Counted from the first letter of the stretch, positions 17,769 through 27,281 are shown. The stretch is DNA of 64,000 bases from an uncultured Lachnospiraceae bacterium (GCA_902489645.1 CABUAW010000002.1:40267-104266); one strand, 5' to 3'. The notes: generated by a model not told the origin, from the sequence alone. Translations and numbers: made by a program.

Positions 17769-18209
17769 TTAAATACCGGAAAATCCATGTTCTTTCGCAC
17801 GAACATTAATCTCAATCGTGCAGTCGGAGATAAAGCCCTCGTTAATTTCCAGAGCATATTCCGTCTGGGCATGGATATTCTTCTCCGTTTCCTCCAACGC
17901 CACGCTGAATGTATTAAAGCAGACTTCCATCATTCCGTAAGGCGTCCGGTATACAACCATATTTTTTGTATTCGCTTCAAATACCATATGCGCGCTATGA
18001 GAACCATGCTTGATTAAATCAATCCGATTCGGAGTCATCTTGAGGGTATTACTCATCTGTTCGCCGGTTTCGGGAATCATCTCATCATACAGAATATAGT
18101 GTTTCCCATTTCTGAAATAATAATTCCCCGTGGTAATCATCTCCGTCGCGCTATCCTCACCATATTCGTGCTGAATACCTTTAATTGATACGATTACTTT
18201 ATCTGTCAT
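17769..18209 (-). CDS. DUF1934 family protein (YwiB-like)
   Basis: 146-aa soluble protein of the DUF1934 family: a small beta-barrel with VIVSIKGIQ at the N-terminus, NYYFRNGKHYILYDE in the middle and a lipocalin-like strand pattern after it. No signal peptide is seen and the molecular role is unknown. It lies 29 bp downstream of murI in a ddl-murI-DUF1934 group, so it is probably co-expressed with cell-wall precursor genes. GGATGG precedes ATG 18209. Confidence 0.8.
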   Translation of the reverse strand: MTDKVIVSIKGIQHEYGEDSATEMITTGNYYFRNGKHYILYDEMIPETGEQMSNTLKMTPNRIDLIKHGSHSAHMVFEANTKNMVVYRTPYGMMEVCFNTFSVALEETEKNIHAQTEYALEINEGFISDCTIEINVRAKEHGFSGI

Positions 18210-18238
18210 TATGTATACCCATCCTTCATCAATCCTGA

Positions 18239-19045
18239 TTAATAGTTTTCAATCGGCACAAGCCGCGTCGGAACCAAATCCACCGGGAGAATCGAATTGG
18301 CAAAATTCGTAAACCGTTCCGCACCGTCACTGACAAAAAAGTGATAGGAGGGCTCTCCGCTTTCCCGGTATATGCCCTCTTCTTTCAGCAGTTCCCGGAG
18401 ACTGCAGGCCGTCTCATAGGCCGGATTCACCAATGTAACCCCGTCGCCGACCAGCCGCCCGATGGTTTTTCGAAGCAGCGGATAATGGGTGCAGCCAAGC
18501 ACGAGCGTATCCACCCCCGAATCCTGCAGCGATTTTAAATACCGTCTGGCCACCTCGTCCGTCACCGGGTCGTCGGTCCAGCCTTCCTCCACCAGGGACA
18601 CAAACAGCGGACACGCCTTCTGGACCACCTGTATTTCCGAATCATATTCATGGATAACCCTCGGATAAATACCGCTGCCAATCGTCCCCTCGGTTGCGAT
18701 AATGCCTATGCGTTTATTCTTTGTCGCGTTGACCGCCGTCACCGCCCCCGGACGAACCACACCGATAATCGGTATATCCAGCTTTTCCTTCAAAACATCC
18801 AGCGCATAGGAGGTCGCCGTATTGCAGGCCACGACAATGGCTTTCACCTGTTTTGTTTTCAAAAAATGAACAATCTGTTCCGAATAGTTAATAATTGTAT
18901 CCCTGGACTTTGTTCCATAAGGCACCCGGGCCGTATCGCCAAAATAGACAATATTTTCCGAAGGAAGCTGCCGGATAATTTCCCGCACCACGGTCAACCC
19001 GCCGACACCCGAATCAAAAACCCCAATCGGTGCATCTATCTGCAT
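18239..19045 (-). CDS. murI: Glutamate racemase
   Basis: Cofactor-independent racemase making D-glutamate for peptidoglycan, 268 aa, a standard length. Active-site motifs: GVFDSGVGGLTVV (near 8-20), VVACNTATSYAL with the first catalytic Cys, and LVLGCTHYPLL with the second Cys and its His. AGGAGG lies nine bases before ATG 19045. It starts 12 bp after ddl, so D-Ala-D-Ala and D-Glu supply are probably one transcription unit. Confidence 0.95.
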   Translation of the reverse strand: MQIDAPIGVFDSGVGGLTVVREIIRQLPSENIVYFGDTARVPYGTKSRDTIINYSEQIVHFLKTKQVKAIVVACNTATSYALDVLKEKLDIPIIGVVRPGAVTAVNATKNKRIGIIATEGTIGSGIYPRVIHEYDSEIQVVQKACPLFVSLVEEGWTDDPVTDEVARRYLKSLQDSGVDTLVLGCTHYPLLRKTIGRLVGDGVTLVNPAYETACSLRELLKEEGIYRESGEPSYHFFVSDGAERFTNFANSILPVDLVPTRLVPIENY

Positions 19046-19057
19046 CTTTCGGACCTC

Positions 19058-20122
19058 CTATCCTGCATACCGTTCAAATGCCAGTTGAATCAACTTATCG
19101 ACCAAAGCCCCGTTGTCAAGCCCCTTTTCGTTCCAGAGCATCGGGTACATACTGATGGAAGTAAATCCGGGCATCGTATTGATTTCATTAAAAACAATTT
19201 CATTCGTATCCTTCTCCATAAAGAAATCCACACGGGCGCAGCCAAAGCCATCCAGCGCCTTAAAAATCTTTACGGCGTCGGCGCGGACCTCTTCCAGTTT
19301 TCCCTCCGGAAAGACCGGATGTAAATCTGTTCTGGATTCCTGGTTATTGTATTTCGCATCAAACGTATAAAAATCCTCCGCCGAAAGTACTTCGCCCACA
19401 TCGGAGGCCTTGGGCGCATAGCCGCCAAGAACGGCGCACTCAATCTCCCGTCCGACAATGGCTTCCTCCACGAGAATATGAATATCATGTTGAATCGCTT
19501 CGTTTAAGGCCGCAATCAGCGCGTTCCTGTCAGACGCCTTATTTACCCCAACGGAGGAACCGGCCTTTGACGGCTTGACAAATACCGGATATGGCAGCGC
19601 CGCCTCCACTTTAGCCACGCAGGCCGCCATATCCCGCATCTCAATATGGTCAATCGGCACGTATTTTGCCTGACGGATATCCAAATCATCCACGACAATT
19701 TTTGTGTACCATTTGTCCATAGAGACACTGGAAGCCAGGACGCCGCAGCCCACATAAGGAATCTTTGCCAGCTCAAATAAGCCCTGAATCGTGCCGTCCT
19801 CGCCGTACATGCCATGAAGGACAGGGAAAACCACATCGACTCTTTGTTTTTGCATCGCGCCATTTTCTATAAAAACAAGACCGTGGTCCTGCTCATCGGG
19901 AGACAAAATTGCCTGAATCTGACTGTTTCGCCATGCTCCGCTCGCCACATCGTCTATAGAATCTGTCAACAGCCAGCGGCCGTCCTTCGTAATTCCAATC
20001 AGAATCACGTCATATTTTTCCTTATTCAGCGCCTTCATAATCGTTACGCCGGACACACAGGAAACATCATGCTCAGAGGACTGTCCGCCGAATATTACGG
20101 CTACAGTTAATTTATTATTCAT
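19058..20122 (-). CDS. ddl: D-alanine--D-alanine ligase
   Basis: ATP-grasp ligase making D-Ala-D-Ala for peptidoglycan, 354 aa. Motifs: VIFGGQSSEHDVSC at the N-terminus, HGMYGEDGTIQGLFEL, PVFVKPSKAGSSVGV (ATP grasp), EEAIVGREIECAVLG, FYTFDAKYNNQESR (omega-loop Lys-Tyr typical of D-Ala-D-Ala enzymes) and NEINTMPGFTSISMYP (metal and phosphate binding). Nothing suggests a D-Ala-D-Lac ligase. A GTG at 20131 is in frame but overlaps GAGGTG, so ATG 20122 is preferred. First gene of ddl-murI-DUF1934; promoter at 20175-20203. Confidence 0.94.
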   Translation of the reverse strand: MNNKLTVAVIFGGQSSEHDVSCVSGVTIMKALNKEKYDVILIGITKDGRWLLTDSIDDVASGAWRNSQIQAILSPDEQDHGLVFIENGAMQKQRVDVVFPVLHGMYGEDGTIQGLFELAKIPYVGCGVLASSVSMDKWYTKIVVDDLDIRQAKYVPIDHIEMRDMAACVAKVEAALPYPVFVKPSKAGSSVGVNKASDRNALIAALNEAIQHDIHILVEEAIVGREIECAVLGGYAPKASDVGEVLSAEDFYTFDAKYNNQESRTDLHPVFPEGKLEEVRADAVKIFKALDGFGCARVDFFMEKDTNEIVFNEINTMPGFTSISMYPMLWNEKGLDNGALVDKLIQLAFERYAG

Positions 20123-20174
20123 GTTCTGCACCTCGGTTATCTATCCATAATTATGGTATTGTAGTTTTTTATCT

Positions 20175-20203
20175 ATTGTACCTGATTCACTCTAATTATT
20201 CAA
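20175..20203 (-). promoter_or_regulatory. Sigma-A-type promoter for ddl
   Basis: Minus strand TTGAAT (20203-20198), 17-base spacer, TACAAT (20180-20175). It lies in the gap between gerAB-C and ddl and points toward ddl. Confidence 0.55.
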
Positions 20204-20243
20204 CTGCTTTCTTCCCCCGAAATCCTCCCAAAAAACGCCTGTT

Positions 20244-21914
20244 TCAGCGCATAATCCGGGGTTTTTCGTCGTAAACATATACTTTCGGCAGAATTTCGCC
20301 CACATCTGCCGTTTCCATTTTCAGGATAACATCATTTAAAATAACCGATGGTACGCCCAGATGTTTGCCGTTATTTTCAAACATCTCCTCCATATAAATG
20401 CCTATGGAGCCTGCCACTTCTTCATCCAGGCCGAGTATCTCCTCCCCGCTCGTCATACTTTCGCACACAAGCATCGTCCGGGCAAACTCCGGATTATTCC
20501 GCATTTCCGTCAACAGGGTTTTAAGCTTTTCCCGGTCAGCAGCCACCCCACGGCCCAGGACAATGACCTTCACCTGGCCATAGTCCAGAGATTTGCCGGA
20601 CATGCTGTCGTACTTATCTTCACTTTTTTGCAGACTGTCCGCCTCCAGGCTCACCGGCGGATATCTGACGCTGCTTCCATTTCCCGTCAGGGCCTCCAAA
20701 TCGGGAAATGTATAGGTAAACCGATAGGTCTCCTCTTCTCCCAGGTCCACGCCCAGGGCCATGACAAAGGCGCGGTTTTCAAGCTCCACATAATTTTCAC
20801 AGCCGGTCAGGCCGCCAATCAGGCAAAGTATGGCAATCATCACGCCGACGCTTCTCTTTCCGCCGCCCTTATCCCTGCCGCTTCGGCCGGCCGGCCCCAC
20901 AAACCAGGGCACTATCCATAAAAGAACGGCCCCGGAGAAAAGCATCCACCAAAAATAAATATTTAAAAATTGCTGACGGACACCCAGCCATCCGGCCAAA
21001 ACGGCCCCGGCCAGGGCACAGCTCCAAACCTTCCACCGGTTGGCCCCCGCCTCGCCAAACCCCCAAAGTTCCGCCGTGTGGCTCAATGCGCCGGACAGAC
21101 TGATAAACATGGCAAAAATCCAGAAAGACAGCATAAGCCCGTCCTGTCTCGACAAAAAACCGCCGGGAATCCGCACAATCTGCATCAAAATCACCGTCGG
21201 CCACCGCTCCGCGACCATGCCCTCCACCGTCAGGACCGTCACGCACAGCGCATAAATCAACACGGCCAGACCGCCGCCGATGCCAAGGGCCCATGCAAAA
21301 ATTTTAAAGGGCTTTTCGTTTGGATTTTCCGGGGCGATATAAAGCATCCACTCCACCGGGGCCATCAGTACCCAGGTCACTAACGCTCCCTGGAAAATCC
21401 CCGAAAAAGAGGTTTCTGAAAAAGACAGCAGACAAAAAATATTGCCCTCCGGTATGGAAAAAAGACCGATAAGTATAATCGGTATTAATATCAGATAAAA
21501 TAAAATTTCCGACAGGCGCGCCCGAACCTCAATTCCTTTGGTACTTCCATAAATCAGCACAGCCGTCATTCCGGCAATAACAAGCCATTTGGGCATGGTA
21601 TATAAAAACGTTTCATTTAAAACCGACGAAAACAGACCCATAAGAAAAACAAAGGCGGCAAAACAGCGAAGCCCATAAAGCCAGCGCAGCGCCCGCCCCG
21701 GAATGTAGCGGCTTTCGCATTTTTCCAAAGTCCGGGACAACAGCGCGCCATCGATAAGCGTCAGCAAAAGTCCGAGGATAAACGCCGCAAATCCGCCCTC
21801 TCCGGCCAGTCTCGGAAGGGCCATCGGTAAAAACAGGCAGGCTCCGGTAAATACATCTAAAATTAACAGTCGCACAGCCTGGTGATTTGAAATTTTTCCA
21901 TTATTTGAAAACAT
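20244..21914 (-). CDS. Spore germination protein: GerAB permease fused to N-terminal half of GerAC
   Basis: 556-aa fusion. Residues about 10-350 form a GerAB-type permease of the APC superfamily with about ten membrane segments (VTWVLMAPVEWMLYI, GGFLSRQDGLMLSFWIFAMF and others). It is followed without a stop by the start of a Ger(x)C lipoprotein: a membrane stretch, lipobox-like LTGC (Cys372), then ENYVELENRAFVMALGVDLG and FPDLEALTG. Only about 185 residues of GerAC are present instead of about 370, so its C-terminal domains are missing. ATG 21914 follows GGAGGGGGAGCAGG and overlaps the gerAA end by 14 bp. Likely part of a nutrient germinant receptor in the spore inner membrane. Germinant unknown. 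Confidence 0.85.
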   Translation of the reverse strand: MFSNNGKISNHQAVRLLILDVFTGACLFLPMALPRLAGEGGFAAFILGLLLTLIDGALLSRTLEKCESRYIPGRALRWLYGLRCFAAFVFLMGLFSSVLNETFLYTMPKWLVIAGMTAVLIYGSTKGIEVRARLSEILFYLILIPIILIGLFSIPEGNIFCLLSFSETSFSGIFQGALVTWVLMAPVEWMLYIAPENPNEKPFKIFAWALGIGGGLAVLIYALCVTVLTVEGMVAERWPTVILMQIVRIPGGFLSRQDGLMLSFWIFAMFISLSGALSHTAELWGFGEAGANRWKVWSCALAGAVLAGWLGVRQQFLNIYFWWMLFSGAVLLWIVPWFVGPAGRSGRDKGGGKRSVGVMIAILCLIGGLTGCENYVELENRAFVMALGVDLGEEETYRFTYTFPDLEALTGNGSSVRYPPVSLEADSLQKSEDKYDSMSGKSLDYGQVKVIVLGRGVAADREKLKTLLTEMRNNPEFARTMLVCESMTSGEEILGLDEEVAGSIGIYMEEMFENNGKHLGVPSVILNDVILKMETADVGEILPKVYVYDEKPRIMR

Positions 21915-23394
21915 CCTGCTCCCCCTCCGATTTGTAGCGTATTCGCTGCTCCTTTCTGGCAAAAACGGGCCGCTTTTTTAATTTAAATAGGGGCATACGA
22001 ATCAGGCCATCCTGAAAATCCCGGTTCTCATCCGCTTTCACGGCCACGTAAGGCATGAGGTACGGAATTTTAAAGCTCTCCAGAGACGCCAGATGAATAA
22101 GAACCGTCAGTATCCCCAAAACCACACCATACACACCCAAAAAGGCGCCGAGAAAAATAAGATAAAATTTTACCAGACGAAAGGCCGAAGCAAAGCCCTC
22201 ATTCGGTATGGTAAAGGAAGCCAGCGCTGTCAGCGCCACGATAATGACGACGATGGGGCTGACAATATTTGCGTCCACCGCAGCCTGTCCGATAATCAGG
22301 CCGCCCACAATGCCAAGGGCGCTCCCCATCGGTCCGGGCAGCCGGATTCCCGCCTCCCGCAAAAGCTCAAAGGCCAATTCCATCAACAGCACTTCCACAG
22401 GCACGGGGAAGGGAACGCCCTCCCTCGAGGCCGCAAAGGATAATTCCAGGCTGGTCGGCAGCATTTCCGGATGAAAGCAGGCCACCCCGATATAAAAAGC
22501 CGGAAGCGTCATGGCAATCAGGGCCGCCGCATACCTTAAAATCCTTACAAAGCAGACGATACCCCATCGGTTATAATAATCATCGGCCGCCTGAAAAAAA
22601 CAATTCAGGGTGGTCGGAAGCAGCAGAACCATCGGTGAATTATCCACAATCAGCGCAATCCGGCCTTCCATGACCGAAGATGCCGCCTTGTCGGGCCGCT
22701 CTGTAGACTGGAACTGGGGAAAGGGGGAATACCATTTTTTCTCTGTCAACTGTTCCAGACTTCCGCTGTCGAAAATCCCGTCAATCTTAAACCGTTTCAA
22801 ACGTTCCTGAATATCCGCCACCAGCTCCGGCCGGGCAATGCCCTCCATGTACATGACCGTAATGTCTGTCTGGGAACGGACGCCCACCTTTGTCTGTAAT
22901 GTTTTCAGCCGGGTATCCCGTATCCTTCGGCGAATCAGAACTGTGTTTGCCCGCATGGACTCGGTAAAACTGTCCTTCGGCCCCCGCACGGATACCTCCG
23001 ATTCGGCGCTCTGAACGCCGCGGCTCGGAAATTGCTTACTGGATATAATCAAAGCCTTCGGGCAATCCTCCAGAAAAATCGCCGTATCCCCCGATAATAC
23101 TGCCAAAATGGCGTCCTCCAGTGTCTCCGCCGCCTTCGTATCCGCCGTCGTCATGGCCCGCTCCTGCAAAAATTCAAGGATGTCTTGCTCCGGCATCCTA
23201 TCCAGGTTATACATGATATTTTTCAAAAGCTCGCCTTCCACCAGCTCTCTGTCAATCATTGAATCCACATAAACCACATAAATCGGCAGCCGGGCGGCAA
23301 TCATTTTCCGCTGAATCACATCCTGGCAGTTTTCAAACCGCTTTTTTAACGCCTGTATGTTCGTCTCCAATTGGCTGGATATATTCATACGCAT
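21901..23394 (-). CDS. gerAA: Spore germination receptor subunit GerAA family
   Basis: About 497-aa GerA-family subunit of a germinant receptor. The soluble N-terminal domain (about 1-240) holds DIVTVMYMEG-like RSQTDITVMYMEGIARPELV and LKRFKIDGIFDSGSLEQL. The membrane domain contains VEGRIALIVDNSPM-like MEGRIALIVDNSPMVLLLPT, PFPVPVEVLLMELAFELLRE and RLPGPMGSALGIVGGLIIGQ (each within the C-terminal 250 residues). Candidate starts are 23394 (4 bases after GGAGG) and 23388 (10 bases after); the upstream Met at 23439 lies in the preceding terminator region. It is followed by the gerAB-gerAC fusion; no separate full-length gerAC is seen. Confidence 0.9.
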   Translation of the reverse strand: MRMNISSQLETNIQALKKRFENCQDVIQRKMIAARLPIYVVYVDSMIDRELVEGELLKNIMYNLDRMPEQDILEFLQERAMTTADTKAAETLEDAILAVLSGDTAIFLEDCPKALIISSKQFPSRGVQSAESEVSVRGPKDSFTESMRANTVLIRRRIRDTRLKTLQTKVGVRSQTDITVMYMEGIARPELVADIQERLKRFKIDGIFDSGSLEQLTEKKWYSPFPQFQSTERPDKAASSVMEGRIALIVDNSPMVLLLPTTLNCFFQAADDYYNRWGIVCFVRILRYAAALIAMTLPAFYIGVACFHPEMLPTSLELSFAASREGVPFPVPVEVLLMELAFELLREAGIRLPGPMGSALGIVGGLIIGQAAVDANIVSPIVVIIVALTALASFTIPNEGFASAFRLVKFYLIFLGAFLGVYGVVLGILTVLIHLASLESFKIPYLMPYVAVKADENRDFQDGLIRMPLFKLKKRPVFARKEQRIRYKSEGEQDVFK

Positions 23395-23404
23395 CCCACC
23401 TCCG

Positions 23405-23452
23405 CAAAAAAAAAGAAGTCTTTGCACTAGCCTGTGCAAATGACTCCTTTTT
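23405..23452 (-). terminator. Intrinsic terminator after the GntR gene
   Basis: Minus-strand stem AAGGAGTCATTTGCAC / GTGCAAAGACTTCTT with a T-run of about ten. It separates the GntR regulator from gerAA. Confidence 0.85.
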
Positions 23453-23462
23453 TATACGCATT

Positions 23463-24152
23463 TTATTTTTTAGCCGGGACTTCCTCGTCCGTCTGGATTT
23501 TCCTCATCACCGTCAATTCCTGATTATAAACATGGCGGACAATAATATTCGTTGCCGTATCCTTATCCCGTTTGGAAATGGCCTCGATAATCGCCTCATG
23601 CTCTTCAATCAGGGTTTGATGGGCCAAATCATATTTTAAATATTCCAGGCGGTAACGATACATCTGCTCCCGCAGATTATTCAACATCTGAATCAGCCGC
23701 AGATTCCCCGTCGCCTTATAGATAACGTCGTGAAACTCCACATCCCTCTGGGCCTGGAGGGTAATATCTTCCCCGTCCAGAGCCTCTTTGAAGGCTTCCT
23801 GAGCCTGCCGCAGCTCGCCAATCGTTTCATCTTTAATGCGCTCACAGGCCAAGGCGGTAGCCAATCGTTCCAGAGAGGAACGGACCTCCAACACATCCCT
23901 CAAATCTTTCTCTGTAATCTTGGCAACAATGGCTCCCCGTCTCGGAATCATCAGTACCAGACCTTCTAATTCCAGCTTACGGATGGCCTCGCGGATTGGA
24001 GTACGACTGACGCCAAGCTGTTCAGCGAGCTGCATTTCCATCAAACGCTCACCCGGTTCCAGTTCACCCTTTAAAATCGCCTGCCGGAGTGTATAAAATA
24101 CCACGTCTCTCAGCGGCAGATACTCATTAATGTTCATCTGAAAATTGTGCAT
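23463..24152 (-). CDS. GntR-family regulator with FCD domain
   Basis: 229-aa transcription factor. The N-terminal winged helix (about 14-75) includes LEPGERLMEMQLAEQLGVSR and TPIREAIRKLELEGLV. The all-helical FCD ligand domain (about 85-215) keeps metal-binding-type residues: VRSSLERLA, FHDVIYKATGN and HEAIIEAISKRDKD. Such regulators usually sense small organic acids. AGGAGGAAGTGAAGAG precedes ATG 24152. It lies between ispE and gerAA with its own terminator; target genes cannot be inferred. Confidence 0.88.
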   Translation of the reverse strand: MHNFQMNINEYLPLRDVVFYTLRQAILKGELEPGERLMEMQLAEQLGVSRTPIREAIRKLELEGLVLMIPRRGAIVAKITEKDLRDVLEVRSSLERLATALACERIKDETIGELRQAQEAFKEALDGEDITLQAQRDVEFHDVIYKATGNLRLIQMLNNLREQMYRYRLEYLKYDLAHQTLIEEHEAIIEAISKRDKDTATNIIVRHVYNQELTVMRKIQTDEEVPAKK

Positions 24153-24179
24153 CTCTTCACTTCCTCCTAATTCCTGTCG

Positions 24180-25058
24180 CTACCCATGATTTCGAATATT
24201 CAAAGGCTTCACAAGATAAACCTGTTTGGCCAATGTACCATTACGTAAAATATCCCTCGCTTTTAATCCCTGCTGTTTGTCTTCAAATATACCGAATACC
24301 GTCGGTCCGCTGCCGCTCATCATGGCATTGAGCGCGCCTTCGGCACACATCACCTCTTTTATCTGTTCAATCTCCGGATGCTCCGGAATCGTCACCGTTT
24401 CCAGAACATTTTCCATACGCCCGGCAACGCCTTTGAGGTCCCCGCCTTCGAGCGCCCCAATCATGCCGTCAATATCCGGATGGCGTTCCACCGAATCCAG
24501 TTTTAAGTGTTCATAGACGTACTTCGTCGATACACTTATCGGCGGTTTTGCAACAAGGATATAACAATCCGGCAGAGGCGCCACCGGGGTCAACAGCTCT
24601 CCAATCCCTTCTGAGAGTACCGTTCCCCGCATGATACAATAAGGCACATCGGCTCCGAGGCGTACGCCGCGCTCCATAAGCTGACGTTTTGTTAATCCCA
24701 GACGGTACATCCGGTTGACTCCGCAGAGTACCGCAGCGCCGTCGGTACTTCCGCCGGCCATCCCCGCCGCCACCGGAATATGCTTCTCAATCTTTATATC
24801 CAGGCCTCCCGCAATATGAAATTCCTCCATAAGCATCCGGGCGGCCCTGTAGGCAATATTATTCTCATTTACAGGAAGAAATGGCAGATTTGTTTCAAGC
24901 CGGATACCCTCTTGACGCTTTTCTTCCATCACTATCTTATCATATAGCTGAACCGTCTGCATAATCATACGCACTTCATGATAACCGTCTTCACGCCGCC
25001 GAAGAACATCCAGTCCCAGGTTCACTTTGCCATATGCCTTCATCTGAATCGTATTCAT
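24180..25058 (-). CDS. ispE: 4-diphosphocytidyl-2-C-methyl-D-erythritol kinase
   Basis: GHMP kinase of the non-mevalonate isoprenoid pathway, 292 aa, phosphorylating CDP-ME. Motifs: KAYGKVNLGLDVLRRREDGY at the N-terminus, IPVAAGMAGGSTDGAAVL (ATP loop near 95-112) and MMSGSGPTVFGIF near the C-terminus. The upstream Met at 25091 has no ribosome site; ATG 25058 follows AAGGAACAGGA. Cytoplasmic, expected to be essential. Probably ends just before the GntR gene (27 bp). Confidence 0.93.
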   Translation of the reverse strand: MNTIQMKAYGKVNLGLDVLRRREDGYHEVRMIMQTVQLYDKIVMEEKRQEGIRLETNLPFLPVNENNIAYRAARMLMEEFHIAGGLDIKIEKHIPVAAGMAGGSTDGAAVLCGVNRMYRLGLTKRQLMERGVRLGADVPYCIMRGTVLSEGIGELLTPVAPLPDCYILVAKPPISVSTKYVYEHLKLDSVERHPDIDGMIGALEGGDLKGVAGRMENVLETVTIPEHPEIEQIKEVMCAEGALNAMMSGSGPTVFGIFEDKQQGLKARDILRNGTLAKQVYLVKPLNIRNHG

Positions 25059-25140
25059 TCCTGTTCCTTCCCTATTGTTTTTTGTATACAATGTTCACTA
25101 TATATACAATTATAAAGAATCTATTTTTATTTTCAAGACC

Positions 25141-26709
25141 CTATTTGAATATTTCCATATTTTTCATGATAAGAATCGGCTGGCCCACCGGCAGCTCATC
25201 GCCCGTCAGGCCATTCACCTCCCGGATGTCTTCCGGCGACGCATAATACTTTTTCGCCAATGTCCATATGGAATCGCCTTCTTCAATGACATGGCCGGTC
25301 ATCCCCGGCATGGCCTCAATTTTCTCAAAATCCAGAGGTTCCTCCCGCACCTGGGTCACGATTTGTATTTCCTCGGATTTGAAAATCGATGCATCCAGAG
25401 AAATCACCATTTTCACTTCAATCTCATCATTATCCGTCATCGTGGCATTTAACTGTTCCAGGCTCGGAAAAATGTCATAGGAATCGCCTTCCCGGATATT
25501 TTCCGCCTCTACCGTATAGGCAAACGGAATCGCCGCCTTGGCCGAGTTGACCGGTTTCCGGTCATCCGCCGCAATATAAAGAATTCCAAGATAGACAACG
25601 CCCTCGACAAGAATCCCTTCGTCATTGATTTCCGTCTGGTCGATTTTCACCGCCGCACGGGTATGGCAGATTTGGAGCATACGCACACCCTCGCCGCCCA
25701 GATGCACCTTTTCCCGAATCGGACACCGGGACTGATTTTTCAGCACCAGATTATCCATATGAATCTGTTTTCTTTCCGGAATCAATGTGATTTTCGGTGA
25801 ATAAATATCCTGGAGAAGTTTTAATGTCTCTTCCTGATAAATATTCATTTCTGCAGCCAGCACGGCCTCAATCCCGACAACCCGCGCTTCTCCGTCTTTA
25901 TCGCTGCGTATATCCAGGTTCAGATGGTCCATATGTACTTTAATGTCCGGAATCATCTCCTGGGTCACATCGGAAAAGTCTATCCGTCCTTCTATCGGCA
26001 CTGTCAGTTCCACATCATTGACCGGATTTTCCAGCGTTTCATCACGGTACAGTAAAAATACGGATAACTGGCCGCGGATTAACACGCCGCCGTCCTGCAG
26101 CTTCATTTCCAGATTTTCCAGGTTCTCCTGATACCATATAATATCCATCATATTCGGCCGGTTGGCCGGTATGGCCGCTTCCTCCCGGATGCGAAGCTGG
26201 TCCTTCTGACTGATACACCGCTGGCTCAAAGTACACGTCCGGTTCCGGGCCCACAAATCTTCCCCGTCCTCCATGGCTATGGCCGCTTCCTCTTCTCCCA
26301 TCCGCAGGGCCGTCACATGCAGAACCACAATGGAACGCACGCTGATTTTCCGGGAATTAATCAGCCCCGTGCGCAGGTCCTCCATATCCCACCGGACGCT
26401 CATCTGGGCCATCTCCTGCAGACCATCCATATTCACAGTTTCCTCAAAGGGAATCGAGCCCTCAATCGACTGAAGCTGTCCGCTGCCCTCATCGCCCATA
26501 TAAAGCACGCCAAATACCAGCTCACCCCGGATGACACATTTATCCTTTCCCGGCTTTACATCCCGGATATGAAGCGTTCCCTTTTCCTGAATCAAACGCT
26601 CAATATCCGGTTTGTTGTCCGGCACATTAAAATCATTGTCCAATGTCATCTGAACCGACGCGGTATTCTTATACATCGGCACCCGGATATAGGTTTTTGA
26701 TAAATTCAT
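25141..26709 (-). CDS. sipL: SPOCS (DUF3794) and LysM protein, SipL-like spore coat morphogenetic factor
   Basis: 522-aa protein with an N-terminal SPOCS/DUF3794-type region, two further SPOCS repeats in the middle (about 175-290 and 320-440; marks GVLIRGQLSVFLLYRDE and GILVEGVVYLGILYIA), and a C-terminal LysM domain (about 470-518: GHVIEEGDSIWTLAKKYYAS, then VNGLTGDELPVGQPILIM). In Clostridioides difficile, SipL has this layout and its LysM domain binds SpoIVA to localise the coat. Length and domain order agree. TTAAGGAGGCTTTTT precedes ATG 26709. The gene follows a PrcB-like lipoprotein gene by 11 bp. Confidence 0.85.
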   Translation of the reverse strand: MNLSKTYIRVPMYKNTASVQMTLDNDFNVPDNKPDIERLIQEKGTLHIRDVKPGKDKCVIRGELVFGVLYMGDEGSGQLQSIEGSIPFEETVNMDGLQEMAQMSVRWDMEDLRTGLINSRKISVRSIVVLHVTALRMGEEEAAIAMEDGEDLWARNRTCTLSQRCISQKDQLRIREEAAIPANRPNMMDIIWYQENLENLEMKLQDGGVLIRGQLSVFLLYRDETLENPVNDVELTVPIEGRIDFSDVTQEMIPDIKVHMDHLNLDIRSDKDGEARVVGIEAVLAAEMNIYQEETLKLLQDIYSPKITLIPERKQIHMDNLVLKNQSRCPIREKVHLGGEGVRMLQICHTRAAVKIDQTEINDEGILVEGVVYLGILYIAADDRKPVNSAKAAIPFAYTVEAENIREGDSYDIFPSLEQLNATMTDNDEIEVKMVISLDASIFKSEEIQIVTQVREEPLDFEKIEAMPGMTGHVIEEGDSIWTLAKKYYASPEDIREVNGLTGDELPVGQPILIMKNMEIFK

Positions 26710-26720
26710 AAAAAGCCTCC

Positions 26721-27143
26721 TTAACTTTTAAACCGAATTGTCTGGTCCACACCTTCAATCTTGATGACAACAAAGGGATAGGACGCCGCCGCTTCCGCAG
26801 CCTCCGATTTTTCCGGACCAATCAGGTCCGTATCCACCCATATACCGTTCTCTCCCTGATAGACATCGTTTACCTGTATACTATATCCCGATGTCTCCTG
26901 CTGCCCATATCCAACAATAATATATGAATAACTTCCGTCATGGTATGCCATCTGGAAAGCTTCATTTTTCCGTTCCTCAATCATCGTCCTTATCTCCTCC
27001 GGTAATTCTTCCGCATCCGCCACGGTAAAATCCATATCGGATATCTTTTTGTCCGATGTGTCAAACAGAGAACAGCCGCCAATGGACAGGCAAAGGCACA
27101 GAACGGCCGCCATCCTAAGAAACCTTCGATACATTCTTTTCAT
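26721..27143 (-). CDS. Putative lipoprotein with PrcB-type C-terminal domain
   Basis: 140-aa exported protein. A signal peptide ends in the lipobox IGGCSL (Cys near 24). The remainder resembles the PrcB C-terminal domain: SYSYIIVGYGQQETSGYSIQ, an acidic turn, then PFVVIKIEG. The role is unknown; the family name comes from a protease-complex subunit of spirochaetes. Start could be ATG 27143 or ATG 27134; AGGA is placed better for the second. It lies 11 bp before sipL, so a sporulation-linked role is possible but unproven. Confidence 0.7.
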   Translation of the reverse strand: MKRMYRRFLRMAAVLCLCLSIGGCSLFDTSDKKISDMDFTVADAEELPEEIRTMIEERKNEAFQMAYHDGSYSYIIVGYGQQETSGYSIQVNDVYQGENGIWVDTDLIGPEKSEAAEAAASYPFVVIKIEGVDQTIRFKS

Positions 27144-27229
27144 ATCCTGTGAACCACCTTTTTTACAAGCTTATGAAACACAGAAGGCAAATATGCACCA
27201 AAAACTTTTACCCCAACGCCTGACAAATG

Positions 27230-27266
27230 GAAAAAAGGAGTCCGGGCCACAGGTCCGAACTCCCAG
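27230..27266 (-). terminator. Intrinsic terminator after phosphoglucomutase
   Basis: Minus-strand stem GGAGTTCGGACC / GGCCCGGACTCC (27237-27263) followed by TTTTTT. Confidence 0.88.
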
Positions 27267-27281
27267 GTTTTTAATATTTAA

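Noticed and set aside
20210..20245. Terminator after the gerAB-gerAC fusion
   Set aside because: A T-run exists, but the only stem is three to four base pairs, too weak to call.
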